DNA of 64,000 nucleotides from Kosakonia arachidis (lineage in GTDB: Bacteria > Pseudomonadota > Gammaproteobacteria > Enterobacterales > Enterobacteriaceae): NCBI RefSeq assembly GCF_900116535.1, contig NZ_FPAU01000002.1:159301-223300 (forward strand), in the 5' to 3' direction. Below the pieces are notes generated by a model. That model did no database searches, was not told where the DNA came from, and worked only from the letters and a program-made list of their open reading frames with translations. A program made the translations under genes and the position numbers. Positions 37,264 through 45,508 of the stretch are shown in pieces. How positions within the stretch are numbered: position 1 is the first letter of the stretch; each line of letters opens with the position of its first letter.

Positions 37264-39015
37264 TTAACTCGTCAACGCCCTGAGTTTTTCAATGCCGGTC
37301 GGTTCTGACGCCAATACCGGAACAAGTGCGACACGACTTGCATGCTGGTGTTTTACTGCCTCAATCTGAGGTAATTCCTGCCGCGCTCGCTGGCAAAGCA
37401 GGGGTGAGTGAGTATCAGCAATGGAAAGGCTGTTATTGATAATCCAGCCCCACGGATGAATCCCTGCTCTTTCGAGATCGGCTTGCAGGTTTACTGCTTC
37501 CAACACAGGTGTGGTTTCCGGGAGCGTGACCAGTAGCACTTTTGTTCGTGCCGGGTCCTGTAGCTGCATCATTGGAGTAGTAAAATGACCTTTGTTCCCC
37601 ATTTTTTTGGCAATTTCTCGGTGATAGGCCCCGGTTGCGTCCAGCAACAACAGCGTGTGTCCCGTAGGTGCCGTATCCATCACCACAAACCGCTTACCTG
37701 CTTCGCGTATCACTCGGGAAAATGCCTGGAAGACGGCTATCTCTTCAGTGCAGGGAGAGCGCAAATCCTCTTCCAGCAGTCGCTTCCCGGCCTCATCCAG
37801 ATCTCTGCCCTTCGTCTCAAGGATATGCTGGCGATAGCGTTCGGTTTCATCGTGTGGATTGATCCTGCTGACCTGCAGATTATTCAGGCTACCGTTGAGC
37901 GTTGTGCTGAGGTGCGCCGCAGGATCTGAGGTGGTGAGATGGACATCAAAACCCCTGTCTGCCAGTCTGACAGCGATGGCAGCAGCCATTGTGGTTTTAC
38001 CCACGCCACCTTTGCCCATCAGCATAATCAGCCCGTGTTCACTGCGGGCGATATCATCGACCATGCCAGAGAGTGACAGGTTTTCAGGTGGGTGCATGGC
38101 ATTCGTTACAGGGCACGGTAATGCCTCAGAATGTGTGTTCAGTAGCCCTTTCAATGCAGGCACACCAACCATGTTGAGTGGCTGCAGTAATAAGGTATCT
38201 GTCGGTAGCTCAGATAAACCGGCAGAAAGATTTGCCAGTGCCTCCTGCTCCCGTTGCCATATCGCGGCGGCCAGTATGTCGTGTTCTGCTTCAGTTGCCG
38301 GTAGAACACCATTAATAACCAGATACTGGCTTTTCAGGCCGATCATAGCCAGTTCTTCATGGGTGCGCGCGACTTCCTGCAGCGTTGATTTTTGTAATCG
38401 TGAAACCAGAACCAGGCGGGTACGTTCAGGATCGGATAACGCTTCAACCGCATGCGCATACTGCTCACGTTGCTTTTCCAGACCGGCCATTGGGCCGAGG
38501 CAGGAAGCTCCGCCCGGGTTACTTTCAATGAAGCTACTCCAGGCCCCTGGAAGCTGGAGCAAGCGAATAGTATGGCCTGTCGGGGCAGTATCAAAAATAA
38601 TGTGATCAAAACGGGTCAGCAAGGAAACATCGGTCAATAAGCCGGTGAACTCATCGAATGCCGCAATCTCAGTTGTACAGGCTCCCGAAAGCTGCTCACT
38701 GATACTTTTAACAACGTCCTCAGGAAGAAGGCCTTTGATAGGATCAACGATTCTGGCCCGATATTGCTGGGCGGCCTCCTGTGGGTCAATCTCCAGTGCG
38801 GAAAGCCCGGGGACAGAATTCACAGGATGGATTGTGTTACCGATAGTCTGATCGAATACCTGGCCAACATTGGAGGCCGGATCGGTACTGACCAGCAAAA
38901 CCTGCTTACCCAGTTCTGCCAGACGGATAGCCGTGGCGCAGGAAATGGAGGTTTTACCCACACCTCCCTTACCGGTAAAAAAAAGGTAGGGCGGGATATT
39001 CTGTAAGAATTTCAT
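37264..39015 (-). CDS. arsA: Arsenite/antimonite-stimulated ATPase ArsA
   Basis: Peripheral ATPase that normally drives the ArsB channel. 583 residues, the length of plasmid R773 ArsA. Two homologous halves each have a P-loop (GKGGVGKTS at 15-23 and GKGGVGKTT in the second half) and a DTAPTGHT signal. The metalloid-binding cysteines are present in LSGACTTE (Cys113), GGASCLGP and RSPCTEEI. An AGGAGGACAT box precedes ATG 39015, 17 bases after the arsD stop. No arsB or arsC follows, so on its own the pump would lack its membrane partner. Confidence 0.96.
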   Translation of the reverse strand: MKFLQNIPPYLFFTGKGGVGKTSISCATAIRLAELGKQVLLVSTDPASNVGQVFDQTIGNTIHPVNSVPGLSALEIDPQEAAQQYRARIVDPIKGLLPEDVVKSISEQLSGACTTEIAAFDEFTGLLTDVSLLTRFDHIIFDTAPTGHTIRLLQLPGAWSSFIESNPGGASCLGPMAGLEKQREQYAHAVEALSDPERTRLVLVSRLQKSTLQEVARTHEELAMIGLKSQYLVINGVLPATEAEHDILAAAIWQREQEALANLSAGLSELPTDTLLLQPLNMVGVPALKGLLNTHSEALPCPVTNAMHPPENLSLSGMVDDIARSEHGLIMLMGKGGVGKTTMAAAIAVRLADRGFDVHLTTSDPAAHLSTTLNGSLNNLQVSRINPHDETERYRQHILETKGRDLDEAGKRLLEEDLRSPCTEEIAVFQAFSRVIREAGKRFVVMDTAPTGHTLLLLDATGAYHREIAKKMGNKGHFTTPMMQLQDPARTKVLLVTLPETTPVLEAVNLQADLERAGIHPWGWIINNSLSIADTHSPLLCQRARQELPQIEAVKHQHASRVALVPVLASEPTGIEKLRALTS

Positions 39016-39032
39016 ATGTCCTCCTGGCATAC

Positions 39033-39395
39033 TCAGCAACAGGATGTATTGCCACCACAGCAACGGGCGGGAGCTAACCCCACTTTCTCCAGCGGAATAC
39101 CAAACCAGCGAGCCAGTTCAGCGCGTTTTGGGTATCGTCCTGCCATTACCGTTTCACCGTCCAGCAGCAACAGCGGAAGTCCTTCAGCCCCAGAAGCTTC
39201 AAGGAATATTTTCACCTTCTCGTTCTGGACGAAGCTCATAGGCTGTTGCGCCAGGTTGTAACGCTCGACTTCTACACCACGCTCTTTCAGCCATTGCACA
39301 TCCGCAGAAAAATCAACCAGAACCTGATCGACCTCTGAACCACATACGCCGGTACTGCAGCACATTGCCGGGTCAAACACCGTTAACGTTTTCAT
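39033..39395 (-). CDS. arsD: Arsenic metallochaperone ArsD
   Basis: 120 residues from ATG 39395 (AAGGTG box). Cys12, Cys13 and Cys18 (CCSTGVC), needed to pass As(III) to ArsA, are in place. The C-terminal Cys pairs (ARCCGG, TSCC) are also kept. Same length as R773 ArsD. It is located between arsR and arsA as in arsRDABC operons. Confidence 0.95.
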   Translation of the reverse strand: MKTLTVFDPAMCCSTGVCGSEVDQVLVDFSADVQWLKERGVEVERYNLAQQPMSFVQNEKVKIFLEASGAEGLPLLLLDGETVMAGRYPKRAELARWFGIPLEKVGLAPARCCGGNTSCC

Positions 39396-39442
39396 TCCGA
39401 ACACCTTATATTCGAAAAATCACATACGTTCAGGCAAATTTT

Positions 39443-39793
39443 TTAGATACAAATAGCCTTACCGTTACCAGAGCAGTTTGCCGATGCCAGCTTACGGGCG
39501 ATGGTTTGTACGTCGCCCAGTTGGCTCAACCAGGCTTGCTCAACCACCTGTGCCGCCCATGAAGGAATATGCGGAGATAAGCGGTAATGAACCCACTTAC
39601 CCTGCTTGCGATCCAGCAATAAACCACTCTCCCGCAGCATTGCCAGATGACGGGATATCTTGGGCTGCGACTGCTCCAGCGCAGTGCAAAGATCACACAC
39701 GCACAGCTCTCCCATCTCCCGGAGCAGCAGGACAATATCCAGGCGAGTTTCATCGGACAGGTTTTTGAAAAGCTGCAGGGCTGTTAACGGCAT
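39443..39793 (-). CDS. arsR: Arsenite-responsive repressor ArsR
   Basis: 116 residues, ArsR/SmtB winged helix. The metalloid site ELCVCDLC (Cys31, Cys33, Cys36) lies in the DNA-recognition helix region, so binding As(III) releases DNA. A strong AGGAGGAATA box precedes ATG 39793. First gene of arsRDA and its likely autorepressor. Confidence 0.95.
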   Translation of the reverse strand: MPLTALQLFKNLSDETRLDIVLLLREMGELCVCDLCTALEQSQPKISRHLAMLRESGLLLDRKQGKWVHYRLSPHIPSWAAQVVEQAWLSQLGDVQTIARKLASANCSGNGKAICI

Positions 39794-40146
39794 TATTCCT
39801 CCTTCTCATTTATACACAGGATACTCCCGGGAGGGATAAAATCAAACTTACATACGAAAATTCGAATATATAATAATTAATACCCATAGAAATTATCACA
39901 CATAGCCCCGGAGATAGCCGACCAAAGGGAAAAAAGCCTTGTACGGAACCGCAAACCTACAACTTCACCAACGTTAATAGCCATGTGAGTTGTAACCCGG
40001 GGAAAATAGATTTCACATCCGCTCCTCGCTCACAGCAGACTGCTTCGAGCCCGTAGGAAACATTTAAATAAGAACAGCAGACCTTTATTCTCGCTTTTAA
40101 CCTGGAATCTCAGATCCTGAAAAGGGGGAAAGCAGCCTATTTAACA
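39794..40146. promoter_or_regulatory. ars promoter region with a candidate ArsR box
   Basis: The A+T-rich tract at 39845-39885 contains CATACGAAAATTCGAATATA (39851-39870). The core TTCGAATATA and a flanking CATACG recur between arsR and arsD (about 39407-39428, opposite orientation), which suggests ArsR recognition. The rest of the stretch to 40146 shows no gene. Confidence 0.4.
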
Positions 40147-40767
40147 TTACCGTTTTTTAATCACCGCAAAATAACTTAGCCACTGTTTGCCGGGGGCGTT
40201 TTCCGCTGCACCAATTACGGTTTCGGCCTCAAACTCATGCAATGACTCAACGATAAAGCGCTCATGGAAAGTCTCAAAGATCTCATCAGCGTTAATACCT
40301 GCATCGATCCCGGTTTCTTTTTTACAGGCCAGAATATAAAGTCGGCCATTATCGCTGAGTAATTTACTCACGATTTCCAGGTAAGCAGCCTTTCTCACCT
40401 CATCGCCTGAAAAGATATGAAATAGTCCACTGTCAATAATGGTCTGAAACTTTCGCTCCCAACTGCTAATAGTGAAAAAGTCTTTAACCATAAAGTCGAT
40501 GTTAAGACCAGCCGACTTCGCCTTAGCGGTAGCACGCTCAATTGCCTCTTCAACAAAATCAATCCCGGTAACCTGTTCGCCACGCTTTGCAAAGTAAACG
40601 GCAAGCGTCCCCGTACCACAACCAATATCTAAGATTGGCCCGCGTATATCAGAGGCGTGTTCGATGAAAGGTTTTTGCGGGCGACCGATATCCCATACTG
40701 GCTTAGCATTATCCACATAATGCTCTCTGAACCCTGCGTGATGTGCTTTACTGTCGATGATGGTCAT
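40147..40767 (-). CDS. Class I SAM-dependent methyltransferase
   Basis: 206 residues. The SAM site motif I is clear (ILDIGCGTGTLAVYFAKRG, ~44-62), followed by motif II acidic GIDFVEEAIERA. It resembles the UbiE/thiopurine-methyltransferase-like small-molecule group; the substrate is unknown. An AAGGAAGGGA box precedes ATG 40767. It starts 2 bases after the stop of the ribbon-helix-helix gene, so both are one operon under the large inverted-repeat operator. Confidence 0.88.
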   Translation of the reverse strand: MTIIDSKAHHAGFREHYVDNAKPVWDIGRPQKPFIEHASDIRGPILDIGCGTGTLAVYFAKRGEQVTGIDFVEEAIERATAKAKSAGLNIDFMVKDFFTISSWERKFQTIIDSGLFHIFSGDEVRKAAYLEIVSKLLSDNGRLYILACKKETGIDAGINADEIFETFHERFIVESLHEFEAETVIGAAENAPGKQWLSYFAVIKKR

Positions 40768-40769
40768 GA

Positions 40770-41033
40770 TTATTTCCCTTCCTTGTAGTCACTGATATAT
40801 GCGTTAGCGCCTTGTGTTCGTGCAGCGTGTTCGTCCGGATTTTTTTCCGCCTGGACTTCGTGATCCATACGCTGGTTATACATATGAATAGCGCCATCTA
40901 ACGCCCTACGAATAACGGCCCCCAAAGGAACATCGATCCCTAATTCGCCCTCTAATTTTGCCTTCCAGTCTGTAAAAACCTTCAGTTGCTCATCAGTTAA
41001 TCTTACGGTTACAACATTTTTTTTTGTGCTCAT
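40770..41033 (-). CDS. Ribbon-helix-helix DNA-binding protein
   Basis: 87 residues from ATG 41033 (AGGGAAG box); the earlier frame start at 41057 lies in the operator arm. The N-terminal NVVTVRLTDEQLKVFTDWKA is a ribbon followed by a helix, and a second helix (GAVIRRALDGAIHMYNQ) follows. The C-terminal ~25 residues are charged. It most likely binds the inverted repeat directly upstream and represses its own operon, as antitoxin-type RHH proteins do. The partner gene is a methyltransferase, not a known toxin. Confidence 0.8.
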   Translation of the reverse strand: MSTKKNVVTVRLTDEQLKVFTDWKAKLEGELGIDVPLGAVIRRALDGAIHMYNQRMDHEVQAEKNPDEHAARTQGANAYISDYKEGK

Positions 41034-41046
41034 GCTTCCCTCAGCA

Positions 41047-41093
41047 TTCTTTCGCAATCAATGTATACAATCTATACATTGATTGCGAAAGAA
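41047..41093. promoter_or_regulatory. Perfect 21-bp inverted repeat operator
   Basis: Left arm TTCTTTCGCAATCAATGTATA, shown here in 20 bases as TCTTTCGCAATCAATGTATA, is exactly mirrored at 41073-41093, with the 5-base spacer CAATC. TATAGA- and TATACA-like -10 elements fall inside it. It ends 14 bases before the ribbon-helix-helix start codon, which fits autorepression. Confidence 0.85.
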
Positions 41094-41300
41094 GCAATAT
41101 GTGACTTTTTAAGGATGATCTCTTGCCCAACGTTCGAGGCATTAAACATGATTAACGTAGGGAAGATGAGGCAGATATGACATCAAAAGTAGGCACCCGC
41201 AGCTCGCTTAGAGCCAAAACCATCCTCGCGGCATTCTCGCCAGGAAAAGTGGACAGGTGAGCCGGAAAAACACAGGACTGAGATATTTCCGGCTCACAAC

Positions 41301-42020
41301 TTACCAGGGTGTTCTGCCGTCAGGTCCCATAAACTCTCCTGATTCATTTCCTTCCAGCGCAAATTTAACCGGCAGCTTTGCACCCTCGGCTGGCGTCATT
41401 GTTCCATAGCCCGTAAGGTCCGTTTTCACAAACCCTGGACTGACGGAGTTAACCGTTATGCCAGTGCCCTTCAGTTCCTCACTCAGTTGAACGGTAAGCA
41501 TATTCAAAGCGGTCTTGGAGGCATTGTAGCCAATGAACTGTGCGGCGTAATAAGTGGAGGTTGGGTCACCGTTCAGCGTAAGCGAGCCTAAAGAGCTCGA
41601 CACGTTGACTATCCGGGCAGCGGGTACGGCCTGCAGCAACGGCAGCATTGCCTGGGTGACTGCCAGGGTCCCGATAAAATTCGTTTCCATCACGTGACGG
41701 ACTGCGTCGATGGCAGCTTTGCTCGGGGGACCATCTGCATGATCAAATACACCGGCATTGTTTACCAGGATATCCAGCTTGCCAAATTCAGCTTTAATCG
41801 ATGAAGCCGCAGCGGCAATGCTGTCATGCCGGGTGATATCAAGTTCACAGTGTCGAACGGACAAACCCTGAGTCTTCAGCGCATCTGCAGCAGCGTTACC
41901 ACGCCCAAAGTCCCGCGCCCCCATGATAACAATCACTCCCGCCTGCGCCAGCTGACGTGCAATCTCAAAACCAATGCCTTTATTAGCTCCGGTAACCAGA
42001 GCGATGCGTTGCTCATTCAT
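41301..42020 (-). CDS. Short-chain dehydrogenase/reductase
   Basis: 239 residues, classical SDR. NAD(P) motif TGANKGIG near residues 10-17, NNAG, the catalytic Ser in VNVSSSLG, and Tyr/Lys in YNASK. ARDFGRG after the second strand suggests NADPH preference. The family reduces carbonyls such as ketones or quinones. A GGAGGAAATAA box precedes ATG 42020. It is divergent from a TetR gene, the likely repressor. Confidence 0.92.
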   Translation of the reverse strand: MNEQRIALVTGANKGIGFEIARQLAQAGVIVIMGARDFGRGNAAADALKTQGLSVRHCELDITRHDSIAAAASSIKAEFGKLDILVNNAGVFDHADGPPSKAAIDAVRHVMETNFIGTLAVTQAMLPLLQAVPAARIVNVSSSLGSLTLNGDPTSTYYAAQFIGYNASKTALNMLTVQLSEELKGTGITVNSVSPGFVKTDLTGYGTMTPAEGAKLPVKFALEGNESGEFMGPDGRTPW

Positions 42021-42087
42021 CGATTATTTCCTCCGTATGCGGTAAGGCGTTAATATATGAAGCATCATTCAGCTTTGGAATTCGCTT

Positions 42088-42723
42088 TTGGCCACATCCA
42101 GCCATATCTCGCTGAAGCCCCGCAGAACGCCGCGTCAGGCTCGTGCAACAGTGACAATGGACGCTATTTTTGAAGCCACCATTCAGCTTCTGGTAGCAGA
42201 CGGCATACATCGTCTCACAACCACTCGCGTCGCCGAGCGGGCAGGCGTGTCCGTGGGAACGATGTATCAGTACTTTCCCCACAAAGAATCTCTGGTTTAT
42301 GCCCTCAATGAACGTTATTTAGCCGCGCTTGCCGACAGGATAGAAGTCACCTGCCGGAACCAGAATGGCGCGACGGTTAGCGCCATGACTGAGTCATTAA
42401 TCAGGACCTACTGGGAGGCCAAAACAGAGCGCATTGAAGTGACAAAAGCGCTCTATCGCTCGGTGGCAGAGCTTGATAACCAGCCGCTGATTGACACGTT
42501 TGCCAATCGGGTAAACAGCGCGACGAAGGCCATGCTTGAGAGCGCCAGCGACATGAAGTTTCACGATGTCAGCAGCGTCAACCAGACGCTTATCACCGTC
42601 ATATTTGGCACAGTGCGCAATCTGTTTGAGCAGGATCTGACTCCGGCACGTTCCGGCAACGTGCTCCGGCAGCTCCTCATCATGTGCAACGCCTATCTTG
42701 AAACCATCAGAACGGCTGAATAA
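42088..42723 (+). CDS. TetR-family repressor (TTG start)
   Basis: 211 residues. The HTH is clear: VADGIHRLTTTRVAERAGVS followed by VGTMYQYFPHKESL. No ATG is available in the frame between the upstream TGA (42058) and the conserved PRRTPRQARA stretch, so TTG 42088 is the best start. It is divergent from the SDR gene with only ~67 bases between the start codons, so both promoters overlap and joint autoregulation is likely. Confidence 0.85.
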   Translation: MATSSHISLKPRRTPRQARATVTMDAIFEATIQLLVADGIHRLTTTRVAERAGVSVGTMYQYFPHKESLVYALNERYLAALADRIEVTCRNQNGATVSAMTESLIRTYWEAKTERIEVTKALYRSVAELDNQPLIDTFANRVNSATKAMLESASDMKFHDVSSVNQTLITVIFGTVRNLFEQDLTPARSGNVLRQLLIMCNAYLETIRTAE

Positions 42724-43030
42724 AAGTGCGGGGTCGCGGCGATGTTTAAGGCCCCTTGATTAAGATAGCGTGCATCGACCCGTTGAATTCACAGCTCATA
42801 GCAGACCTGACCTCCGGATATTGGCCATAACCCACGTTGTATGGCCGTTGATGCGCGGCCCCCTGAAACCAGGGCTTCACGCCTCACTTTGGCACCTTCA
42901 TTTTTGTTCTATTTTTTTGAACAATATCCGCAAATAGTTTTGATTTTAATCACCAGCTTGTCGTCCTATCCTTTATCACATCAGGGCAACAACGCCCTAC
43001 CACGAACAAAATAACTTAAGGAATACGACC
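42724..43030. other. Intergenic region with repeat copy A
   Basis: Contains repeat copy A (42752-42806) and the promoter region of the DUF1471 gene. No further gene seen. Confidence 0.4.
42752..42806. repeat. ~55-bp repeat, copy A (left of the nitrile locus)
   Basis: Starts CCCCTTGATTAAGATAGCG and matches copy B at 53894-53949 in the same orientation at about 50 of 56 positions, with one indel. On the minus strand this copy is a degraded version (SCEFNGSM, then frameshifted) of the small frame seen at copy B. Confidence 0.7.
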
Positions 43031-43240
43031 ATGAAATCCATCAAAACTTTTGTTGCAGTTACTACTCTCTCCATGATGTCTTTCGGTGCCTTCGCTCAGA
43101 GCATCAGTGTGACCGGTTCCACTCTGGAACGCGCGGAAGCTAAAATCGCAGCACAGGCTGCTGAGCAGGGCGCGTCATACAAAATCACCAGTGCGCAGTT
43201 CAAAAACAACGTCCATATGACGGCAGAACTGACCAGGTAA
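43031..43240 (+). CDS. DUF1471 (BhsA/McbA/YhcN-type) periplasmic protein
   Basis: 69 residues with a signal peptide (AFA-QS cleavage, ~23). The DUF1471 core follows (ISVTGSTLERAEAKIAAQAA, then SYKITSAQFKNNVHMTAELT). Enterobacteria encode several paralogues linked to stress, biofilm and metal responses. TTAAGGAAT before ATG 43031 gives a good ribosome site. Monocistronic, ended by a terminator. Confidence 0.9.
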   Translation: MKSIKTFVAVTTLSMMSFGAFAQSISVTGSTLERAEAKIAAQAAEQGASYKITSAQFKNNVHMTAELTR

Positions 43241-43314
43241 GATGGTCGCGGAGGGAACTGCCGAAAAGGTCGCCGTGAGGCGACCCGTTTCGTCCTTCAA
43301 CAGAAAACCCTCTT

Positions 43315-43334
43315 GCCCCTGCGGGGGCTTTTTT
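43315..43334 (+). terminator. Intrinsic terminator of the DUF1471 gene
   Basis: GCCCC-tgcg-GGGGC followed by six T. Confidence 0.85.
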
Positions 43335-43494
43335 GCGTCTGTCATCCAGGGAATTTAAAACCGATGACTGCACGTACCGCTAAAAATCAGCAGAACGCAT
43401 TTCTGACGTATCTCTGGCGAAGACAACAACAAACCAGCCGAAAAGGTCCGCCAGAAACGCGACTCAAGAATCTACGCAATGACTGACTTTACTC

Positions 43495-44052
43495 TCAACT
43501 GAATGGCGTCAGGTTAAGGTGCCATCGCTTTCCATTACTGCGCAACAGCGTCATGCTTAACGGATGAATATCAATCAGTTGAAAGGAACTGGCAGGTGCG
43601 TCGAGCAGTTGAATCACTATCGCCCTGATAACCGCAGAGGAAACAATCGCGCACTGACATCCTTGATCCGCTATTCTCTGAGACAGCCATGTTCTCGTGC
43701 GCGCCATCACTTGCGCAATGTTTTCTCCTCCTGGCGGTGCGTCCCCGGAAAGCCAGCACTGAAATGCCTCATGCTCCTGCTCAATAATTTGTTTAATCGG
43801 GATGCTCGTCCAACTGCCATAACTGGGTTCCATAAGTTCCGGAACGGACTCGCCCTCTAGCCCCAGCTCACATGTTGTCTGCCGTGCAGGCAGATCCGGA
43901 GCGGTCCAGATTTTACTGAATGGCCCAACGCATTTCTTTAGCTCATGGACCCGGCTCACGGAAGTTTCAGTAAGAGGAGCGTCAAACGGAAACTGCGAGT
44001 TCCTGTTTGCCAGGGTTTCCCCCTGGCAAATCAGTTGCATCACTAAGGCCAT
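43495..44052 (-). CDS. Histidine-phosphatase-fold protein lacking the catalytic His
   Basis: 185 residues from ATG 44052, 4 bases after the cbtA stop, with AAGGA before it. The phosphoglycerate-mutase-like fold is suggested by LICQGETLANRN at the start, FSKIWTAPDLPARQT (second motif) and CAIVSSAVIRAIVIQ near the end. The usual catalytic L-x-R-H-G-E is LICQGE here: Arg is Cys and the phospho-accepting His is Gln, and the second His (usually V-x-H-G-x-x-I/R) is a Ser. Such genes accompany CbtAB cobalt transporters in other bacteria (from general knowledge). A non-catalytic or altered role is likely. Confidence 0.75.
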   Translation of the reverse strand: MALVMQLICQGETLANRNSQFPFDAPLTETSVSRVHELKKCVGPFSKIWTAPDLPARQTTCELGLEGESVPELMEPSYGSWTSIPIKQIIEQEHEAFQCWLSGDAPPGGENIAQVMARTRTWLSQRIADQGCQCAIVSSAVIRAIVIQLLDAPASSFQLIDIHPLSMTLLRSNGKRWHLNLTPFS

Positions 44053-44056
44053 GCCG

Positions 44057-44821
44057 TCAGCATCCTTCGGCCAGATAACGATGCCCAGGCTTACGCAGCG
44101 TCCTTTCGGCAAATAAACCAAACAACAACCCCGTTGCGCACCACATCGTTAACTGAGTGCCGAAAGCACTCAGGCGAAAACGCCACAGCAGATCGGCAGA
44201 GAAGCCCTCCGGAATCTCATTCACTGCGGGCATCAGCATGCAGGCGGCAATCAGCATCACCATCCCTGCCAACCCTCCCCACAACGCAGCATTCCACCCG
44301 CCCAGCCTCTGACTAAGTTGATGGGCGCTCCACGTAACGGTCACGACAATCACAGCGGAAACCAGCAGCATGCTGAAGTAGAGCCCAGTCCGATAGCCAA
44401 TCGTTGAAGGATCTCCTACCGCAGGAGGGTTAGGAGGGTATTTCAGCCCCGGTATCATGCTCATTATCAGAAACCCGCCCAGCGACAATGACAACGCCAA
44501 CGCTCTTGCTCCTCGCGGTCCTGTGCGTTGCCAGCAAAACGACCAGACAAGGGCCAGAGCACCACCCATCGCCGCACTGAAGAGGATCATTCCGCTCAGC
44601 AGACCTGCACCAGACTGTGTTTTCCGGCTAAAAACTTCGCCACCAGCGTCACCCTCGTGGTGATGCCCACCTTCCCCATTTAACTGCTTGTGGGAAAGGG
44701 CTTCTTCAAATGAAATCGCACGATCAATCTGTGGCTCACCGAAGAAACGGGCGAAGCTAAAGGCGATAATGCCGGCAAGGAGCCCGGCAATCATCCCCTG
44801 TAACAGCAGTTTTCCCGTCAT
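44057..44821 (-). CDS. cbtA: Cobalt transporter subunit CbtA
   Basis: 254 residues, about six membrane segments. The N-terminus LLLQGMIAGLLAGIIAFSFA and the loop GEPQIDRAISFEEA, then a His-rich GGHHHEGDAGGEVFSR, are typical of CbtA. GLKYPPNPPAVGDP lies between later helices. A GAGGATAA box precedes ATG 44821. Together with CbtB it should import Co2+ for the cobalt-type nitrile hydratase encoded upstream in the same operon. Confidence 0.9.
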   Translation of the reverse strand: MTGKLLLQGMIAGLLAGIIAFSFARFFGEPQIDRAISFEEALSHKQLNGEGGHHHEGDAGGEVFSRKTQSGAGLLSGMILFSAAMGGALALVWSFCWQRTGPRGARALALSLSLGGFLIMSMIPGLKYPPNPPAVGDPSTIGYRTGLYFSMLLVSAVIVVTVTWSAHQLSQRLGGWNAALWGGLAGMVMLIAACMLMPAVNEIPEGFSADLLWRFRLSAFGTQLTMWCATGLLFGLFAERTLRKPGHRYLAEGC

Positions 44822-44831
44822 GGTTTTATCC

Positions 44832-45041
44832 TCAGTGGCAGGGGAATCCCAGCAGATGCCGGGCATCATGGAAGTATTCGTGTACCTGATTGCCGGAAAA
44901 AACGGCAGTGGCCCCCTGCTCTGCCCCGATAAAATAGACAGACAGCATCACCATAAGCGTGATAAATGCAATCCACGGCAATATGGCATTAAGCGGAATA
45001 GGTGCCTGCACAACTTCAATTGTATTAGCGGTATGTTCCAT
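44832..45041 (-). CDS. cbtB: Cobalt transporter subunit CbtB
   Basis: 69 residues, one membrane helix (ILPWIAFITLMVMLSVYFIG) and the CbtB C-terminal metal patch HEYFHDARHLLGFPCH. It is located 10 bases upstream of cbtA, the normal cbtB-cbtA order. In other bacteria the pair is often under cobalamin riboswitch control; here no such element is seen and the genes sit in the nitrile operon instead. Confidence 0.9.
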   Translation of the reverse strand: MEHTANTIEVVQAPIPLNAILPWIAFITLMVMLSVYFIGAEQGATAVFSGNQVHEYFHDARHLLGFPCH

Positions 45042-45073
45042 TTTTCCTCCTCATTACTGGCTGTGGATAATAT

Positions 45074-45508
45074 TCATGGTTTCATTCTGGCGGATGCCGG
45101 GCTGACCGACACGGGAATACGAAGTGCCGGATGGTAATGATTATGTGCTGGCGCGCAGGTCGCACTGGTAAGTACAACCGGCATCCCATGTGGAGTATTC
45201 AGATAAGCCTGACGCCATTCATTGACTCGCCGGGCAATATCTTCTTTCCCTGTTAGTTCCAGCGACAGAAGCATTTTTTCTGCGGCAGAGACCCACTGCC
45301 GGTAATAGGCATCGTTGATGCTTTCGCCTTGCTGAATCGGGCTGGCTTTTATTTCCTTGCTGAAAACATCCACCCATGCCTTCCAACTGAACTGCCCGGC
45401 CTGGTGAAGATAAACGATCAACGAAAAAACCTGCGCCTGCCACGGGTGTTCAAATGGGGCGCAGTCCTCAACAGAGGGAGCAGAGATTGTCCGGATTTCT
45501 GAACTCAT
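45074..45508 (-). CDS. Nitrile hydratase accessory (activator) protein
   Basis: 144 residues. It resembles the beta-subunit N-terminal fold, as P14K-type activators do: FEHPWQAQVFSLIVYLHQAG, FSWKAWVDVFSKEIK, YYRQWVSAAEKMLL. For cobalt-type enzymes such proteins swap the alpha subunit in and out to deliver cobalt and oxidised cysteines. Its ATG overlaps the nthB stop (ATGA), with GGAGGCGCT before it, so translation is coupled to the beta subunit. A C-terminal CAPAHNHYH stretch could bind metal. Confidence 0.88.
   Translation of the reverse strand: MSSEIRTISAPSVEDCAPFEHPWQAQVFSLIVYLHQAGQFSWKAWVDVFSKEIKASPIQQGESINDAYYRQWVSAAEKMLLSLELTGKEDIARRVNEWRQAYLNTPHGMPVVLTSATCAPAHNHYHPALRIPVSVSPASARMKP

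Noticed and set aside
41177-41260. 27-codon ORF with a GAGG box near the RHH operator
   Set aside because: Too short and without features; could be chance.
43364-43486. 40-codon ORF between the DUF1471 terminator and the phosphatase gene
   Set aside because: Ribosome site is too far (AGGGA ~12 bases upstream) and no similarity is recognised.
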